Of a stretch of DNA of 64,000 bases, positions 10,501 to 19,012 are shown piece by piece (position 1 is the first letter of the stretch; every line of letters starts with the position of its first letter). The notes beneath the pieces were generated by a model that did no database searches, was not told the DNA's origin, and worked only from the letters and a program-made list of their open reading frames with translations. Both the position numbers and the translations under genes were made by a program. Source of the DNA: Ignavibacteriales bacterium (GTDB lineage Bacteria; Bacteroidota; Ignavibacteria; Ignavibacteriales; Melioribacteraceae); the NCBI GenBank assembly GCA_021740915.1, contig JAIOYW010000003.1, positions 217,056-281,055 on the forward strand, given 5' to 3'.

Positions 10501-13500
10501 TTGAATCATAAACTTCAGGTATGTTTTCATCGGAAATCTTCACAAGACAATTTATTGAATAGCCATCAGGGATAATCCAATGATACTCACCTTGCTGTGC
10601 CTGAATACCCGCTGAAATCAATTCCCACTGATTGCCTGAATCAGTTGAGTACTCAATTCGTAATGTCGATATGTTTTCAGCATTCCAGGTTATAACCTTA
10701 TTCTCTCCCGCACGCCAAACTTCACCGCCGTTAGGGGCAATTAACATTAGTATAGGATTTATTATGGTAAAACTAGAATCACTTTCGTCAGTCGTGTTTG
10801 TAAAATCTTCATCGGTTATTCTAACCGCTACTTTATCGCTGTTAACACTTGGAACAGTCCACTGAAATGTCCCTGAAATTGCATTAAGCCCGGTTGCTAT
10901 GTTTGTCCATGTTGAGCCATTGTCAGTCGTGAAGTCTAATTTTACATTACTCACACTTTCTGATAACCATTTTATATCGTGTTGCTCTCCTGCACGCCAC
11001 GTTTCCCCGCCATTTGGCGTTAATAAATGTATGTATGGCACATCAAAAGAAAATATCTGTTCAGGTGCGAACTCTGCTGCTTCCAAAGAACCGTCAATTG
11101 TCTGGACGCTCCAATAATAGATCCCCGGATCAATCCCTTCGATTTTCCAGGAAGATGTTAGTGAATTACCAATCTCCCGTAACATCCGTTTACCCGTTCC
11201 AAGGTCTGCCATTGGTGACATAATATCGTATTCACCCGAACTGGAACCTATCACAAGGTTATAATTTAAACCGTTGGTCGGTGTTTGAGCATCGTTACCT
11301 GAAGTCCAAGATAATTGAACCCCGTCTGTCTGCGCCTGGAATGTAAGATCGGTGCATTGTGTCGGCAGTGTATTTTTTATAACTGAGTTATTCCGATAGA
11401 TTTTCAATCCTATGCCTGTTCCACATAACAGAAGATCCAGATCACCGTCATTATCATAATCAGCCCATCTGACGGAGCCTTGAGATGCCCCCGGAAAAAT
11501 AAATGAAGTATCTTCTACAAAAGTCTGACCATTTAAATTAGAGTAAAGTTTAGTCCTTTCCGTGTCATTATCATCAGTACCGGATATAACAAAGTCGAGA
11601 TAGCCATCGTTATTATAATCACCCCAGTCCGCGCTGGAGGATTCTACACCATGCCCGGTAAATGTATTTGTGAATGTCCAGTTCCCATTATTCCTGTAAA
11701 CTTTTGCAGTATTTTGACCGACACCACCAACGATTAAAAAATCTAAATTACCATCGTTGTTATAATCGCCAATATCCAGATCACCATACCACATTGAGCC
11801 GATATTGTAATGGGAGCCGCCGGAAAAGTAATTGTTCCCGCCATTTGTAAATATCTTAAATTGACCACCATCATAAAAAATCAGATCAAGATCACCGTCA
11901 CGGTCACAATCAGCCCATTTTGATTTACATTGAGATGTAGGCATTTCCAATGTCTGCATTGAAAATGTACCGTCACTGTTATTGATGTATAATCTTGCGG
12001 TTAATATTCCTAACCCGGTTACGACCAGATCAAGATCCCCGTCATTATCGGAATCTCCCCAGTTACAAAACCCGTCAATATTCGGGAAATTGGTACTGAT
12101 TTCAGTAAAAGAATCATCCCCGTTATTCCTGAATAACTTAGTGTAGTTGGAACCACCAGTGCCTCCTGAAACTAACAGATCCAGGTCATTGTCATTATCA
12201 AAATCACCCCAATAATTTCTTCCAAAAATTCCAAATAAATTGATTCTTTCTTCAAAATTTCCCGATCCAAGGTTTTTAATAATTTTTGTCACTATTCCCT
12301 GATCGGTAGAACCAGAGATAGCTATATCCATTAACCCGTCATTGTCGTAATCACCCCAATTCGCATTTAATTGTGCGCTGGTAAAGAATGAAGCAATTTC
12401 AGTAAATGTATTTTGTATTGCAAAGTTACTTTCACTGATTGTATAAATACTTGGGTAAAAATCTGCCGAAAGCCTTAAAAGACAACTATCAGAAGATACT
12501 TTTGGAATTATCCAATTATAAAAACCAGAATCGGCGGAAACATTCTCAGCTATTACAACCCATGATGTTCCATTGTTAATGGACAATTCTATTGTTATTA
12601 AATTTAATTCTTCTGCTTCCCATTCAATTCGATTAATATTTCCCGGATACCATATCTCACCACCGTTGGGGGTAATAAGCTGGATCGTTCCAAACGTCTG
12701 CCGAGGAATAAAGTAAATTCCATCGTTAGTCCCGGCATAGATTTTATCCTGATATTTCAAAAATGAACGGACATAGAGTGATGCTAAGCCGCTGTTAATA
12801 CTTGTCCAGTAATTTTCATGTAGCTTCCCCGTAAAAATACCTGTACCTTCTGACCCTGCAAATACTCTGTCATCATCAAGAAGGAGCGAAAATATGTATC
12901 CATTTGTAAGCCCGTTATTTATCTGCAGCCAGTTTTGTCCAAAATCAGATGAGAAATAAACACCTTCCCCTGCAGCGCCAGCATAAATAATTTCATTCTG
13001 TGCGCTGATTGTTCTGATATTCTTGCCTGAAAGCCCTGATTCAGACCATGAAGCGCCAAGATCTGTTGAAACAAAAATTCCATTTTCCGTCCCGGCATAA
13101 ATTTTTTGGTTATTATGAGCTAATGAACCAATTGAATTCCCTTCTAGTCCTGCACCTGAGGCCACCCAGTTATCTCCGCTATTTGTCGAAACAAAAAGCC
13201 CGCCATCCGTCCCGGCAAAAATTCTTTCTCCAAAAACAAGCAGCGATTTTACGATTAAATTGCTTAGCCCGGAATTAGTAGCTGCCCAATCTTGACCCAC
13301 ATTATTTGACCGATAGATACCTCCGCCATTTGTTCCGGTAAAAATAAATTGTTCTTTGACAACAAGACTTAATATGCCAAGGTTTGTTATCCCGTTGTTT
13401 CTTTGGATCCAGTCAATTCCATCATTAAAAGAAAAATATATGCCATCACCATATGCTCCGGCAATAATGACATCTGATAATGAAGCCATAGCCTGTATGT

Positions 13501-13609
13501 TCATGCCCGATGACTGTGTTGCCTGCCAGGGTATGATTTGTCCTTTTATTGTTACGAATGACAGCAATAATGAGAACAATATTAATATGAAAAATTTTCT
13601 TTTACTCAT
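4583..13609 (-). CDS. Giant T9SS-exported mosaic surface protein (propellers, FG-GAP, LamG, Ig-like repeats)
   Basis: This is a 3008-residue secreted protein. Its domains in order are a signal peptide (about 1-23), a first propeller of BNR/Ycf48-like repeats (about 26-305, with repeated VFAGT/IYAGT strands), and a first Ig-like module (about 312-395). An FG-GAP/VCBS block follows (about 400-735, repeated DYDNDGDLDL calcium-binding motifs), then Ig-like modules, a LamG/concanavalin-like domain (about 1050-1250) and further Ig-like modules. A second Ycf48-like propeller (about 1630-1925) precedes the remaining Ig-like modules (to about 2600) and a segment of unknown fold. The T9SS type A sorting domain is at about 2923-3007, starting NNYPNPFNPETVIRFSVPE and ending VKKMTLMK. 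I count 14 Ig-like modules built on PNGGExWRAGExxxIxW. Export through the outer membrane and surface attachment or release follow from the sorting domain. Ligand is unknown; adhesion or glycan binding is a guess. Confidence 0.9.
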   Translation of the reverse strand: MSKRKFFILILFSLLLSFVTIKGQIIPWQATQSSGMNIQAMASLSDVIIAGAYGDGIYFSFNDGIDWIQRNNGITNLGILSLVVKEQFIFTGTNGGGIYRSNNVGQDWAATNSGLSNLIVKSLLVFGERIFAGTDGGLFVSTNSGDNWVASGAGLEGNSIGSLAHNNQKIYAGTENGIFVSTDLGASWSESGLSGKNIRTISAQNEIIYAGAAGEGVYFSSDFGQNWLQINNGLTNGYIFSLLLDDDRVFAGSEGTGIFTGKLHENYWTSINSGLASLYVRSFLKYQDKIYAGTNDGIYFIPRQTFGTIQLITPNGGEIWYPGNINRIEWEAEELNLITIELSINNGTSWVVIAENVSADSGFYNWIIPKVSSDSCLLRLSADFYPSIYTISESNFAIQNTFTEIASFFTSAQLNANWGDYDNDGLMDIAISGSTDQGIVTKIIKNLGSGNFEERINLFGIFGRNYWGDFDNDNDLDLLVSGGTGGSNYTKLFRNNGDDSFTEISTNFPNIDGFCNWGDSDNDGDLDLVVTGLGILTARLYINNSDGTFSMQTLEMPTSQCKSKWADCDRDGDLDLIFYDGGQFKIFTNGGNNYFSGGSHYNIGSMWYGDLDIGDYNNDGNLDFLIVGGVGQNTAKVYRNNGNWTFTNTFTGHGVESSSADWGDYNNDGYLDFVISGTDDNDTERTKLYSNLNGQTFVEDTSFIFPGASQGSVRWADYDNDGDLDLLLCGTGIGLKIYRNNSVIKNTLPTQCTDLTFQAQTDGVQLSWTSGNDAQTPTNGLNYNLVIGSSSGEYDIMSPMADLGTGKRMLREIGNSLTSSWKIEGIDPGIYYWSVQTIDGSLEAAEFAPEQIFSFDVPYIHLLTPNGGETWRAGEQHDIKWLSESVSNVKLDFTTDNGSTWTNIATGLNAISGTFQWTVPSVNSDKVAVRITDEDFTNTTDESDSSFTIINPILMLIAPNGGEVWRAGENKVITWNAENISTLRIEYSTDSGNQWELISAGIQAQQGEYHWIIPDGYSINCLVKISDENIPEVYDSSDTTFAIMPAISQNYSIAFNEQNNEYIDGMTEERIQGNNPFTIEFWIKISQTNFQPIINRGSNSSSWVYNFYIQGNIYFGIRTEQNRYINCPISVAVWHHVAGVRSQDGNLKLFIDGVFQTENFIGQESLVYSDAQLRFAKYLDPDFHPNFKLSKIRISSTARYNENFIPSIYYTKDENTIGLWNFHEGTGNILVDESGNGIHGMISGNPLWDTDVPIVPYLNLTSPNGGENWRSGELQNITWTADNISTIKLEYTTNDETNWTSITTGQTASNGTFAWTVPTINSTTVKIKVSDEVFPHSSDESDAEFTIHGPTLTLTAPNGNETWLAGEVRDIKWTSDNISTVKLEYTTNNGINWTGITAGHTASTGTYAWTVPSINKTNVKVKVTDEVFPNISDESDGSFTIQFPPLTLTAPNGGETWRAGELRDITWTASNISTVKLEYTTNNGTNWTNIVTGQSAATGTYAWTVPNISSTTVKLKVTDEVFPNISDESNANFVIVLPSLTLKSPNGDEIMPAGSQFLINWDAEYLDFFIIEFTSDGGVTWQILSEGYFNVAYYNWVVPDISSLNCKVRIRAQNLPHYSDESDYPFTIENGLNWTKLPTDFNFLFSDVKFISADTGWVVGEFGKILHTTDGGDSWVDQLSGTDFHLRSVDFTSSKIGYILAIDNDYEGNILLKTVDGGLHWLDINSFHGTRYWSLCFTNSSTGFILGENGTILKSSDGGITWHSKVSGTNKDLRKGYFLTDSIGIVVGSQGALTKTVDAGENWSQFAAPYPEQGDITSAILINENIGFAARSSGDIIYSTNGGHNWWKQQSGNSKALFDIDFVSAEIGWAVGVSGVILKTVTGGSSWVKQLSGAGDLVLVSSDFPASFVGYAVGENGTIIKYIEPGVSIISPKGGEVLYSGSSLNISWIASLSTLINIDYSTNNGINWTSIVSNISSSERSFIWILPYINSSSCKIRITTDDGLFIYDLNIKPFSIQIPPGQISLNSPNGGEVWRAGESRNISWTAENVSTVKLEYTTNSGSDWQIIGTGIQASAQTFTWVLPDINSSSVIVRISDEDYPGIYDQSEALFSILRPVLTLHQPNGNETYSSGSIQKIIWSSVNIAKIKIEFSQNGGISWVTFADSVQSSIQNYNWTVNPVHTNEALIRVSDISLPSVADKSDSAFNIIHSAITLNSPSAGNIWRAGEQRRISWSASNVNTIKLEYSTDAGSNWELIISGLVASAGNYYWNIPQISANSVTLRAADEEHPDVFSAAENSIQIVIPSITLSEPGQDDIYRSGTAQLIRWSHYFADTVNLHYSTDEGASWIEIATNIVSPLSNHTWIIPEVNSNLMKVKISDKSIVDLYRISPAFSVFNPALSLISPYGSETIRGGRTFDITWTSDFVDKINLYFSTDSGAEWNQIAYDIAASQVKYSWQVPASTQQNCRILLSESGYPENADTSVSDFMIFVPGIQLINPAAGVKFRNGDIKVIAWSSEFVQGVDIMFSSNNGEAWTLLAQNYESSAKQYSWTIPDQGSANCKIRIVSSEYPDVYSESDLFEIFIYQQSIPVINSVSFNSSGDKTSYRMLGLPGADAIGVKELFSGTQGTDWQVFHDKGTDTDYLQKYDGSAVFTFGQGKAFWVLSKKSVSINDSSNTVALMSDNTYNLQLHSGWNIITNPFNRQILWSDVQSVNIASLQPIYDYQGSFSQSVIFAPFKGYYLYNPANLSSIKIPYVIDPQNLLKKILKKTKHTGFTLDLIRQNSLINSIAAGFAEFCSRGIDSLDIFAPPQDFASDGMTIYNTSLETGYKFLLEDHRPETGTGQEYELRLRLTRGSEYQIQVGSYDLPEEYLILLYDKRLKKPYDLGKEMPVRIKALHEENHYLLLAGNSDFIEKFKASISPAEFMLFNNYPNPFNPETVIRFSVPEKGMVNLSVYNILGEKVSTIINSVEFDSGYHELLFDGRGLASGVYIYSLTWKDKQSVKKMTLMK

Positions 13610-13705
13610 TTTTAATTACCTTATTCGGTTGATGAGAATTAAGGTTTTTAACAATCAATACATTGGTAACTTTTGGAACTAACTTTAGCGTGTAAAAAAT
13701 ATATT

Positions 13706-15271
13706 TCATAGTTCAGGTCTTCCCGGAGGATTCGGGAGGGCTGCCGGTGTTTCCTCACTGGTTGATGTCATCGTAAGAACTGCAACAACCGCGCCGATAA
13801 GTACGGCGCCACCCGCGTATATATACCATCCGAATCCTCCGCCTTCACTGCTTTCTGTCAGGAGAGGTACAGTTTCAAGCAAGAGGTTAACAACTGTCTC
13901 CTTATTATCTTCAATAATGAGGTCCTTTGTAACCGCTTCGGCTCCATCATAACGTGCCGTAATTTGGTATTCGCCAACCGGAATATCGCTCAATTGTCTG
14001 AGCCCTTTCCATGTGTCAATAAGTTCTCTCTCTTTTTTTAGTTCAATTTCTGCTCCGGAAGGATTAACACTCACAAGCAGTGATCCGGTAAGCCTTCGGA
14101 GTGATTTTGAATATCGTTCAGTCGCTCCTCGTATTACCTGAACAAAATCAGTTGAAGGCTCATAACCTTCGCGGCTGAGATTAATTTCGTGGCTGCCTTC
14201 AAGCAGGCTGTATTCATTAGTCCTGTTCGAAATACGTCCGTCAATTTTAATTGTTGCATCCTCCGGAACAACAGAAACTAAAAGCCTGCCATAAAGCGAA
14301 TTAAGCCGATAATCCTTTGATACTTTTTCACCTTTTTTCAGATATAAGGTATCTGTTTTTGGTTCATAACCAACTTCAGAGATGGAAATAATATAAGTCC
14401 CTTCCGGTTTGGAATGACTCCCTGGAGTGATCTCTTCATTGTTAATCGTTAACAGGGCTCCGGGAGGGTTCACGGATATAGATATAGAACCGAGGCTGCT
14501 TGAAAGAGGAACATTAATTAGGGTTTCCGGGTCCTCGCCAATAGTGACCGAATCCTCGTAATTTTCGAAATTGGGTAACATCAATCTAAGAAGGTGTTTT
14601 CCGGGAAGCCGGTATTCCTCATAAGGTGTAATACCCATGGGAATATTATCAATGAATACCCTCGCACCTGCCGGATCTGAGATCACTCTGAAGATAGACC
14701 TTTCCTGAACTTTCAATTCGAATCTGAATAAATTGCTCTCGCGGGATACGGAAAGCATTTCCTCAACTTTTTTATAGCCCGGTTTACGGATAACCAGTGA
14801 ATGACTGCCGGACAGCAGACTAATTGGTTTACCCTCCGGATAAGTAATCCCATCAATAATAATAACTGCATTCCTGGGTTCTGTGATTATGTTTACAGGT
14901 ATGGAGTTTTTATCATCCTCAACCGGCATAACAGAATAATAAAAAACTTCTTTAGGCTTTGGATTCCTTATCATTATTCTGCCCTCAATAAACCCGGTAC
15001 TCATTACCGAAATTGACTGTGTTTCGGGTTCAAGTATCAGGACGAATTTCCCGTTTGCAGAAGATTTACTGACGATACCGCCGGTGTTCGATCTGAAACT
15101 GAGAGTTTCGAGTGAGGAATAAACTATGAGAGCAGCCTTATCGGGATGATTAGGAAATAACGGGATGGTCTGTTCAGCAGGAATCTGTTTTATTTCTATG
15201 TTTTTCAGTTGTGCCTGATAAACAGTGAAAGTGAATATAATACAAAACAAAATGAATGATCGCTGCAGCAT
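13706..15271 (-). CDS. PEGA-repeat protein with signal peptide and C-terminal membrane segment
   Basis: The protein has about 521 residues, and I choose ATG 15271 (MLQRSFILFC). It has AGGAAAT five bases upstream that overlaps the preceding stop codon, and it begins directly with a signal peptide. An ATG 24 bases further up would overlap the upstream gene. The core (about residues 125-465) holds five PEGA-type repeats, each with a strand such as SDPAGARVFIDNIPMG followed by GxHxLxxxxxGY. PEGA domains are short beta modules found in surface-layer and envelope proteins. A transmembrane helix (WYIYAGGAVLIGAVVAVL) lies near the C-terminus, followed by a short proline-rich tail. It sits between the NTF2-like gene and the giant T9SS protein gene in one operon, so a periplasmic or envelope scaffold role is plausible. 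Confidence 0.8.
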   Translation of the reverse strand: MLQRSFILFCIIFTFTVYQAQLKNIEIKQIPAEQTIPLFPNHPDKAALIVYSSLETLSFRSNTGGIVSKSSANGKFVLILEPETQSISVMSTGFIEGRIMIRNPKPKEVFYYSVMPVEDDKNSIPVNIITEPRNAVIIIDGITYPEGKPISLLSGSHSLVIRKPGYKKVEEMLSVSRESNLFRFELKVQERSIFRVISDPAGARVFIDNIPMGITPYEEYRLPGKHLLRLMLPNFENYEDSVTIGEDPETLINVPLSSSLGSISISVNPPGALLTINNEEITPGSHSKPEGTYIISISEVGYEPKTDTLYLKKGEKVSKDYRLNSLYGRLLVSVVPEDATIKIDGRISNRTNEYSLLEGSHEINLSREGYEPSTDFVQVIRGATERYSKSLRRLTGSLLVSVNPSGAEIELKKERELIDTWKGLRQLSDIPVGEYQITARYDGAEAVTKDLIIEDNKETVVNLLLETVPLLTESSEGGGFGWYIYAGGAVLIGAVVAVLTMTSTSEETPAALPNPPGRPEL

Positions 15272-15278
15272 TATTTCC

Positions 15279-16241
15279 TCATTCGATGAGTTCAAAATCG
15301 CCGAGAGAGATCACATCTCCCGGGTTGGTAGATTTTTCCGGCTGCCAGGCGCGCACGTGAATCGTTGGTTTGTTTTCATCCCTGAAATCAACCATAAGAA
15401 ACAGATAACCCTTATCCTGATAACCGGATGACATCCATTTCTGCCGGAGATTCACACCGTAAACATTAGGAAAAAGCCGGTGTCTGATAATTCGCAGATC
15501 CTCAAATTCTACTTTTATATATCGGTTTCGGCGAAATACTTCAAAAAGTGAAGAAAGGTATTCCTTCTTGGACATACGAAATAATTCAACCTTCTCTTTT
15601 GAAAAAGTTCGTCCAATCAGATCATCCGTTTTTTCACTAATTTTTGTAACTCTTCCAACGATAATCAGTGCATTTTCGCTGAAAACATTCTTAAGCAGCA
15701 GCGAATCTTTCCTGTTATAAGCAGTGCGGAAGATATCCACAAAGTCAATAATCTTCAACCTGTTATTTAAATCTGTTTCGTCGGTGCCGAATCTCAGCAG
15801 ATTTTTGTACTGATGAAGGGGAATACCGAAATAAAATCCCTGAATTATTCCGCGTTTATCAAATGCGATAACCCCTTCTTCAAAAGCGACAGAATCATTG
15901 GCAGCCTGGACCAGCAATGGAATACCCCTTATTTCATATCCATATACCGGATCGTCTATTATCTCAGTGAAAATTTCGGTTTCAATACATTTGAATTTAG
16001 CTGTTGTCCAAAGTTCATTTATCGCTTTTATTACATCTGGGTCAGCATACTCAGGCAGTAAATGAGGTCTTCGGTTCTCGCTGAAAGAAATGTTTAGTTC
16101 AGTGAGTAAACGTGATGAAAAAATTTCTGCTTTTTCACTGATGCTTGCTGTGTTTGTAACATAAACCATTGTTTTTTGCTGGGCGTTAAGGGATATAATT
16201 AAAACCAGAAACAACGGAACTAATAGTTTATTATGAGCCAT
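15279..16241 (-). CDS. Secreted protein with NTF2-like domain, function unknown
   Basis: This 320-residue protein starts with a signal peptide (MAHNKLLVPLFLVLIISLNAQ). The C-terminal half (about 150-315) has the pattern of an NTF2/SnoaL-like fold. The helix IIDFVDIFRTAYNRKDSLLL leads into FSENALIIVGR, and later strands include YGVNLRQKW, GYLFLMVDF and IHVRAWQPE. Proteins of this layout occur in Bacteroidota beside LPP20-like and PEGA proteins, but I know of no defined function. Its start lies 22 bases inside the preceding gene, so the two are probably translationally coupled. Its stop codon is embedded in the ribosome binding site of the PEGA gene. Confidence 0.7.
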   Translation of the reverse strand: MAHNKLLVPLFLVLIISLNAQQKTMVYVTNTASISEKAEIFSSRLLTELNISFSENRRPHLLPEYADPDVIKAINELWTTAKFKCIETEIFTEIIDDPVYGYEIRGIPLLVQAANDSVAFEEGVIAFDKRGIIQGFYFGIPLHQYKNLLRFGTDETDLNNRLKIIDFVDIFRTAYNRKDSLLLKNVFSENALIIVGRVTKISEKTDDLIGRTFSKEKVELFRMSKKEYLSSLFEVFRRNRYIKVEFEDLRIIRHRLFPNVYGVNLRQKWMSSGYQDKGYLFLMVDFRDENKPTIHVRAWQPEKSTNPGDVISLGDFELIE

Positions 16242-17755
16242 ATTCCGGTTTTCCCTTTAAATTTTTGACTGACATCTTTAATTAATTCCCCGCTGAAAAT
16301 ATCGTATCTGCCTTCATTCATTGGCGTCAAAAAATTCGTGATACTTTTGAGTTCATTATCATAAACCAAAAGGTAACATAGTTCAGGTTTAATAAAATCA
16401 CTTTTTTTACCATACGTAATTTTTCCCTGAGAACGCATCACTTCAAGGTAGCCTATTACATCTTTTGAATCCTTTATCCCACTCAAATCCTGAACAGTCT
16501 GCTTTTCCATCAGTTCCTGTAATGCTTTCGGCACAGGAGGAACAAAATCGGGTTCACGGCGTATTGAATTAATAATAATTTCAGAAGGCACTTCATCGGC
16601 TTCATTCCCGGTCTGATCTAAAAATTTGCTTGTTATTAATCCGGGGTCAGCATTTACATTTAATTTGACCTCGTAAACTCCATTTTTCTTGTATTTGTGA
16701 ATGGGAGTAATTTCCATGGAATATGAATTATCGCCAAAATCCCATTTTATCTGCTTAACATTTAAATTTTCAATCATCGGTTCGAATTTCAATGCATTGC
16801 CGGGTAAATTTTCAGCTTTAAAGTTAATTCTGATCAGAGCAGAGAAGTCAATAGGGATAGTCCTTTTAAAGATAGGACCTGTTGCTTTATGGAATTGGTA
16901 ATATTCATTTGTTTCGTTGAGTATGGGTCTTAAAACCAGACTCAGATTTTCGTTCTTAAATGAAGGTAAAAAATCGGTAATTAGATCGGCATTTCCATTT
17001 TGGACTTCCCTGAAAGTGCTTCCGGTATTTTCCAGTTTTATTTCAATATTTTGTGCCTGCTGCTTGTCATACTCCAATCGCAGCGTTATTGTTATCATTT
17101 CACCTGAATACGGCTCAATTGCCACACGTTCGCATTGCACCGAAATATTATCAAAATATTCCTTCAATATACCAAGCATATAGGTTTTTAAGTCAGGATA
17201 AATAATTCCATCTCTGCCTTCTGCCTCAATGGTTCCGGGGTAAAAGTATCCTGCAAGGAAAATTTCATAATATTGGTGTATTGCGGAGGTAAGTCCGTCC
17301 TGTTTTTCTTTTGCTCTGGCAATCCGGTATTGCGAAATTATTTCATTCCTTTGCATCTCAATGGATGCCGCATACTCCTCCTTATCAATAAATGCCAGAA
17401 TTTTATACAATCCGCCTTCCAGGTCCTTTTCGAAATAATTAATTCCTCTGAGCTTTATCCTGGAATATGTTCTGATCTCTTTCCTGACTTGTGAAAAGAA
17501 TTGTTCATCTCTTTCGGCCTGAAAGGATTGATAGTTTCCTGAAATGGTAATAAGAATTTTATCGGTAAGGTCTGCCAGTGCGTTGTTTTTGGTAAGCTCG
17601 ATGGAATCACCAATGGCTTCGCCGAAGTAATAATTGCCGGACGTTCTGATCTCACTTTCGGTTTGTCCAAAAGTAGAAACTGATACGGCAAAACATGCAA
17701 GTACCAGAATTATTATAGCTTTACAGCGTTTAGTTTTTAATGTGATATCAATCAT
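16220..17755 (-). CDS. LPP20-like/PKD-domain secreted protein, function unknown
   Basis: This 511-residue protein has a long N-terminal signal peptide (about 1-31, ending STFGQ). The first part (about 35-130) resembles an LPP20-like domain: GNYYFGEAIGDSIELTKNNA, a conserved LTDKILITI helix and a strand ending YKILAFIDKEE. A PKD-like module at about 325-370 contains KWDFGDNSYSMEITPIHKY and GVYEVKLNVNAD. The rest is unrecognised. It is the first gene of the minus-strand envelope operon (17755 down to 3942) and overlaps the next gene by 22 bases. The LPP20 theme occurs in both the first and last genes of the operon, which suggests the products work together at the outer membrane. No clear Bacteroidota -7 box is visible in the 200 bases upstream. 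Confidence 0.65.
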   Translation of the reverse strand: MIDITLKTKRCKAIIILVLACFAVSVSTFGQTESEIRTSGNYYFGEAIGDSIELTKNNALADLTDKILITISGNYQSFQAERDEQFFSQVRKEIRTYSRIKLRGINYFEKDLEGGLYKILAFIDKEEYAASIEMQRNEIISQYRIARAKEKQDGLTSAIHQYYEIFLAGYFYPGTIEAEGRDGIIYPDLKTYMLGILKEYFDNISVQCERVAIEPYSGEMITITLRLEYDKQQAQNIEIKLENTGSTFREVQNGNADLITDFLPSFKNENLSLVLRPILNETNEYYQFHKATGPIFKRTIPIDFSALIRINFKAENLPGNALKFEPMIENLNVKQIKWDFGDNSYSMEITPIHKYKKNGVYEVKLNVNADPGLITSKFLDQTGNEADEVPSEIIINSIRREPDFVPPVPKALQELMEKQTVQDLSGIKDSKDVIGYLEVMRSQGKITYGKKSDFIKPELCYLLVYDNELKSITNFLTPMNEGRYDIFSGELIKDVSQKFKGKTGIWLIINY

Positions 17756-17915
17756 ACCTAAAGTCTTTAAATAAGACTATAAAGTTTAATAATTAATATA
17801 ATGTTATGGGATAAATAAAAAAAGTGAAATAACTGCGTTATCTACTATCCCCCTCCCCCCCGCCAAAAAAGGCAGACCTCACCCGTGCGATATGGAATTG
17901 GGATTTGTGCGGGTC

Positions 17916-17954
17916 AAAAAAAGCAGGTCAGACTGCCCTTATGCAGGCAGCCTG
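17916..17954 (-). terminator. Rho-independent terminator of the RlpA-like gene
   Basis: On the reverse strand CAGGCTGCC, an 8-base loop and GGCAGTCTG form a 9-bp stem with one G-T wobble. A run of seven T residues follows six bases later. It begins 14 bases beyond the stop of the gene at 17968. Confidence 0.75.
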
Positions 17955-17967
17955 AAAAAAAGGAATG

Positions 17968-18474
17968 TCAGTTAAGGGGTAAAGCGGGAGCCTGGCTGAA
18001 GTTATAAACCATCTCTTCAACCTTTAATTTTACAACTCCTTTATTCACCATTCCCAGAGCCTCGGCGGCTCCAAGTGAAAGATCGATCTGTCTGCCTTCG
18101 AAATAAGGTCCGCGGTCATTTATTCTCACGAGAACCGTTTTATCATTTTTAGGATTCGTCAGTCTGAGCACAGTCCCGAAAGGAAGGCTTTTATGAGCGG
18201 CTGTAAGACCCATCTGGTCATAAACTTCGCCGTTTGCAGTATTTCTGCCATGGAAATTAGGACCGTACCAGGAAGCCACCATATCTTTTTTGGTGTTGAA
18301 TTCGGGAGTTGTGAAAGTGATATTTTCGATGTTGATTCTGCCAATAAATTCAGATGTTTCGTTCTCTGCTGCGGTTGTGTTCCTGATATGAACGGTAAGA
18401 GCCGTTATAATCAGGAATGCAGCAAATATGTATAAACGCAATGATCTCAATTTATCCTCATGTCTGTGGAACAA
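17968..18474 (-). CDS. rlpA: RlpA-like septal ring lytic transglycosylase / DPBB protein
   Basis: This 168-residue protein has an N-terminal hydrophobic signal or anchor (about 12-30) and one RlpA-type double-psi beta-barrel (about 65-155). Signature parts are ASWYGPNFHGRNTANGE, LTAAHKSLPFGT and VRINDRGPYFEGRQIDLS, including the Asp and His residues conserved in active family members. RlpA cleaves peptidoglycan strands lacking stem peptides at division septa in other bacteria. There is no C-terminal SPOR domain, as in many short homologues. Whether this one is enzymatically active is not shown. It is a single-gene unit with its own terminator. Confidence 0.85.
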   Translation of the reverse strand: MFHRHEDKLRSLRLYIFAAFLIITALTVHIRNTTAAENETSEFIGRINIENITFTTPEFNTKKDMVASWYGPNFHGRNTANGEVYDQMGLTAAHKSLPFGTVLRLTNPKNDKTVLVRINDRGPYFEGRQIDLSLGAAEALGMVNKGVVKLKVEEMVYNFSQAPALPLN

Positions 18475-19012
18475 TACAATTAAAAAAAAAGGAATAAGGG
18501 AAGATTCTAGTTATTTAGAATCGAAGTAAATGATTCTGCCAAAGCAAAACTAAGGCAGGAATTTTTGTGTGATAGTTTGTTTAGCGTGCATATGCGGGTT
18601 TGCGGGTTCGCTGCCGGTATCAGTACCCTGTTCACGGCGGGTTTCAGGCTTACTGAATCCTGCCGGAGATAATATGTAAAATTTGTATAAAGCATTAAAA
18701 AAAATGTTTTCCCGGTAAATCAAAAAATTAACTTTTGCAAATATAACACTTTTAAATAAATCAGACGTGATATAGAGCAACCGCATCAGTTCTGAATATT
18801 ACAATTATGTAAAACCCGTTCGCGCTAAAAAAGTTCCCGGGGTTATAATTCAGGTCAGAATTGGTTCGAAAAATGCGTAATTTTGTGAATTGAAAAATTG
18901 TATTCCGGCGCTAAAAAATCACAGTAAGGAATATGACCGGTGAATTATTTAGGCTCCGGAGGGGAATAGGCAGTTATTCTGTAAAAATTTGAAAAAAAAT
19001 AAAGGGAAATCA
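18475..19012. other. Intergenic region between divergent rlpA and GT2 genes
   Basis: No supported gene. Two short reverse frames (about 18507-18786) have no recognisable motif or start signal. TAATTTTG at 18878-18885 matches the Bacteroidota -7 consensus on the plus strand and could serve the GT2 gene, but there is no TTG 19 bases upstream. The region is AT-rich with small homopolymer tracts. Confidence 0.4.

Noticed and set aside
18507..18786. Two reverse-strand reading frames of 62 and 78 residues upstream of the GT2 gene
   Set aside because: They overlap each other in different frames, lack ribosome binding sites and show no protein-like motif.
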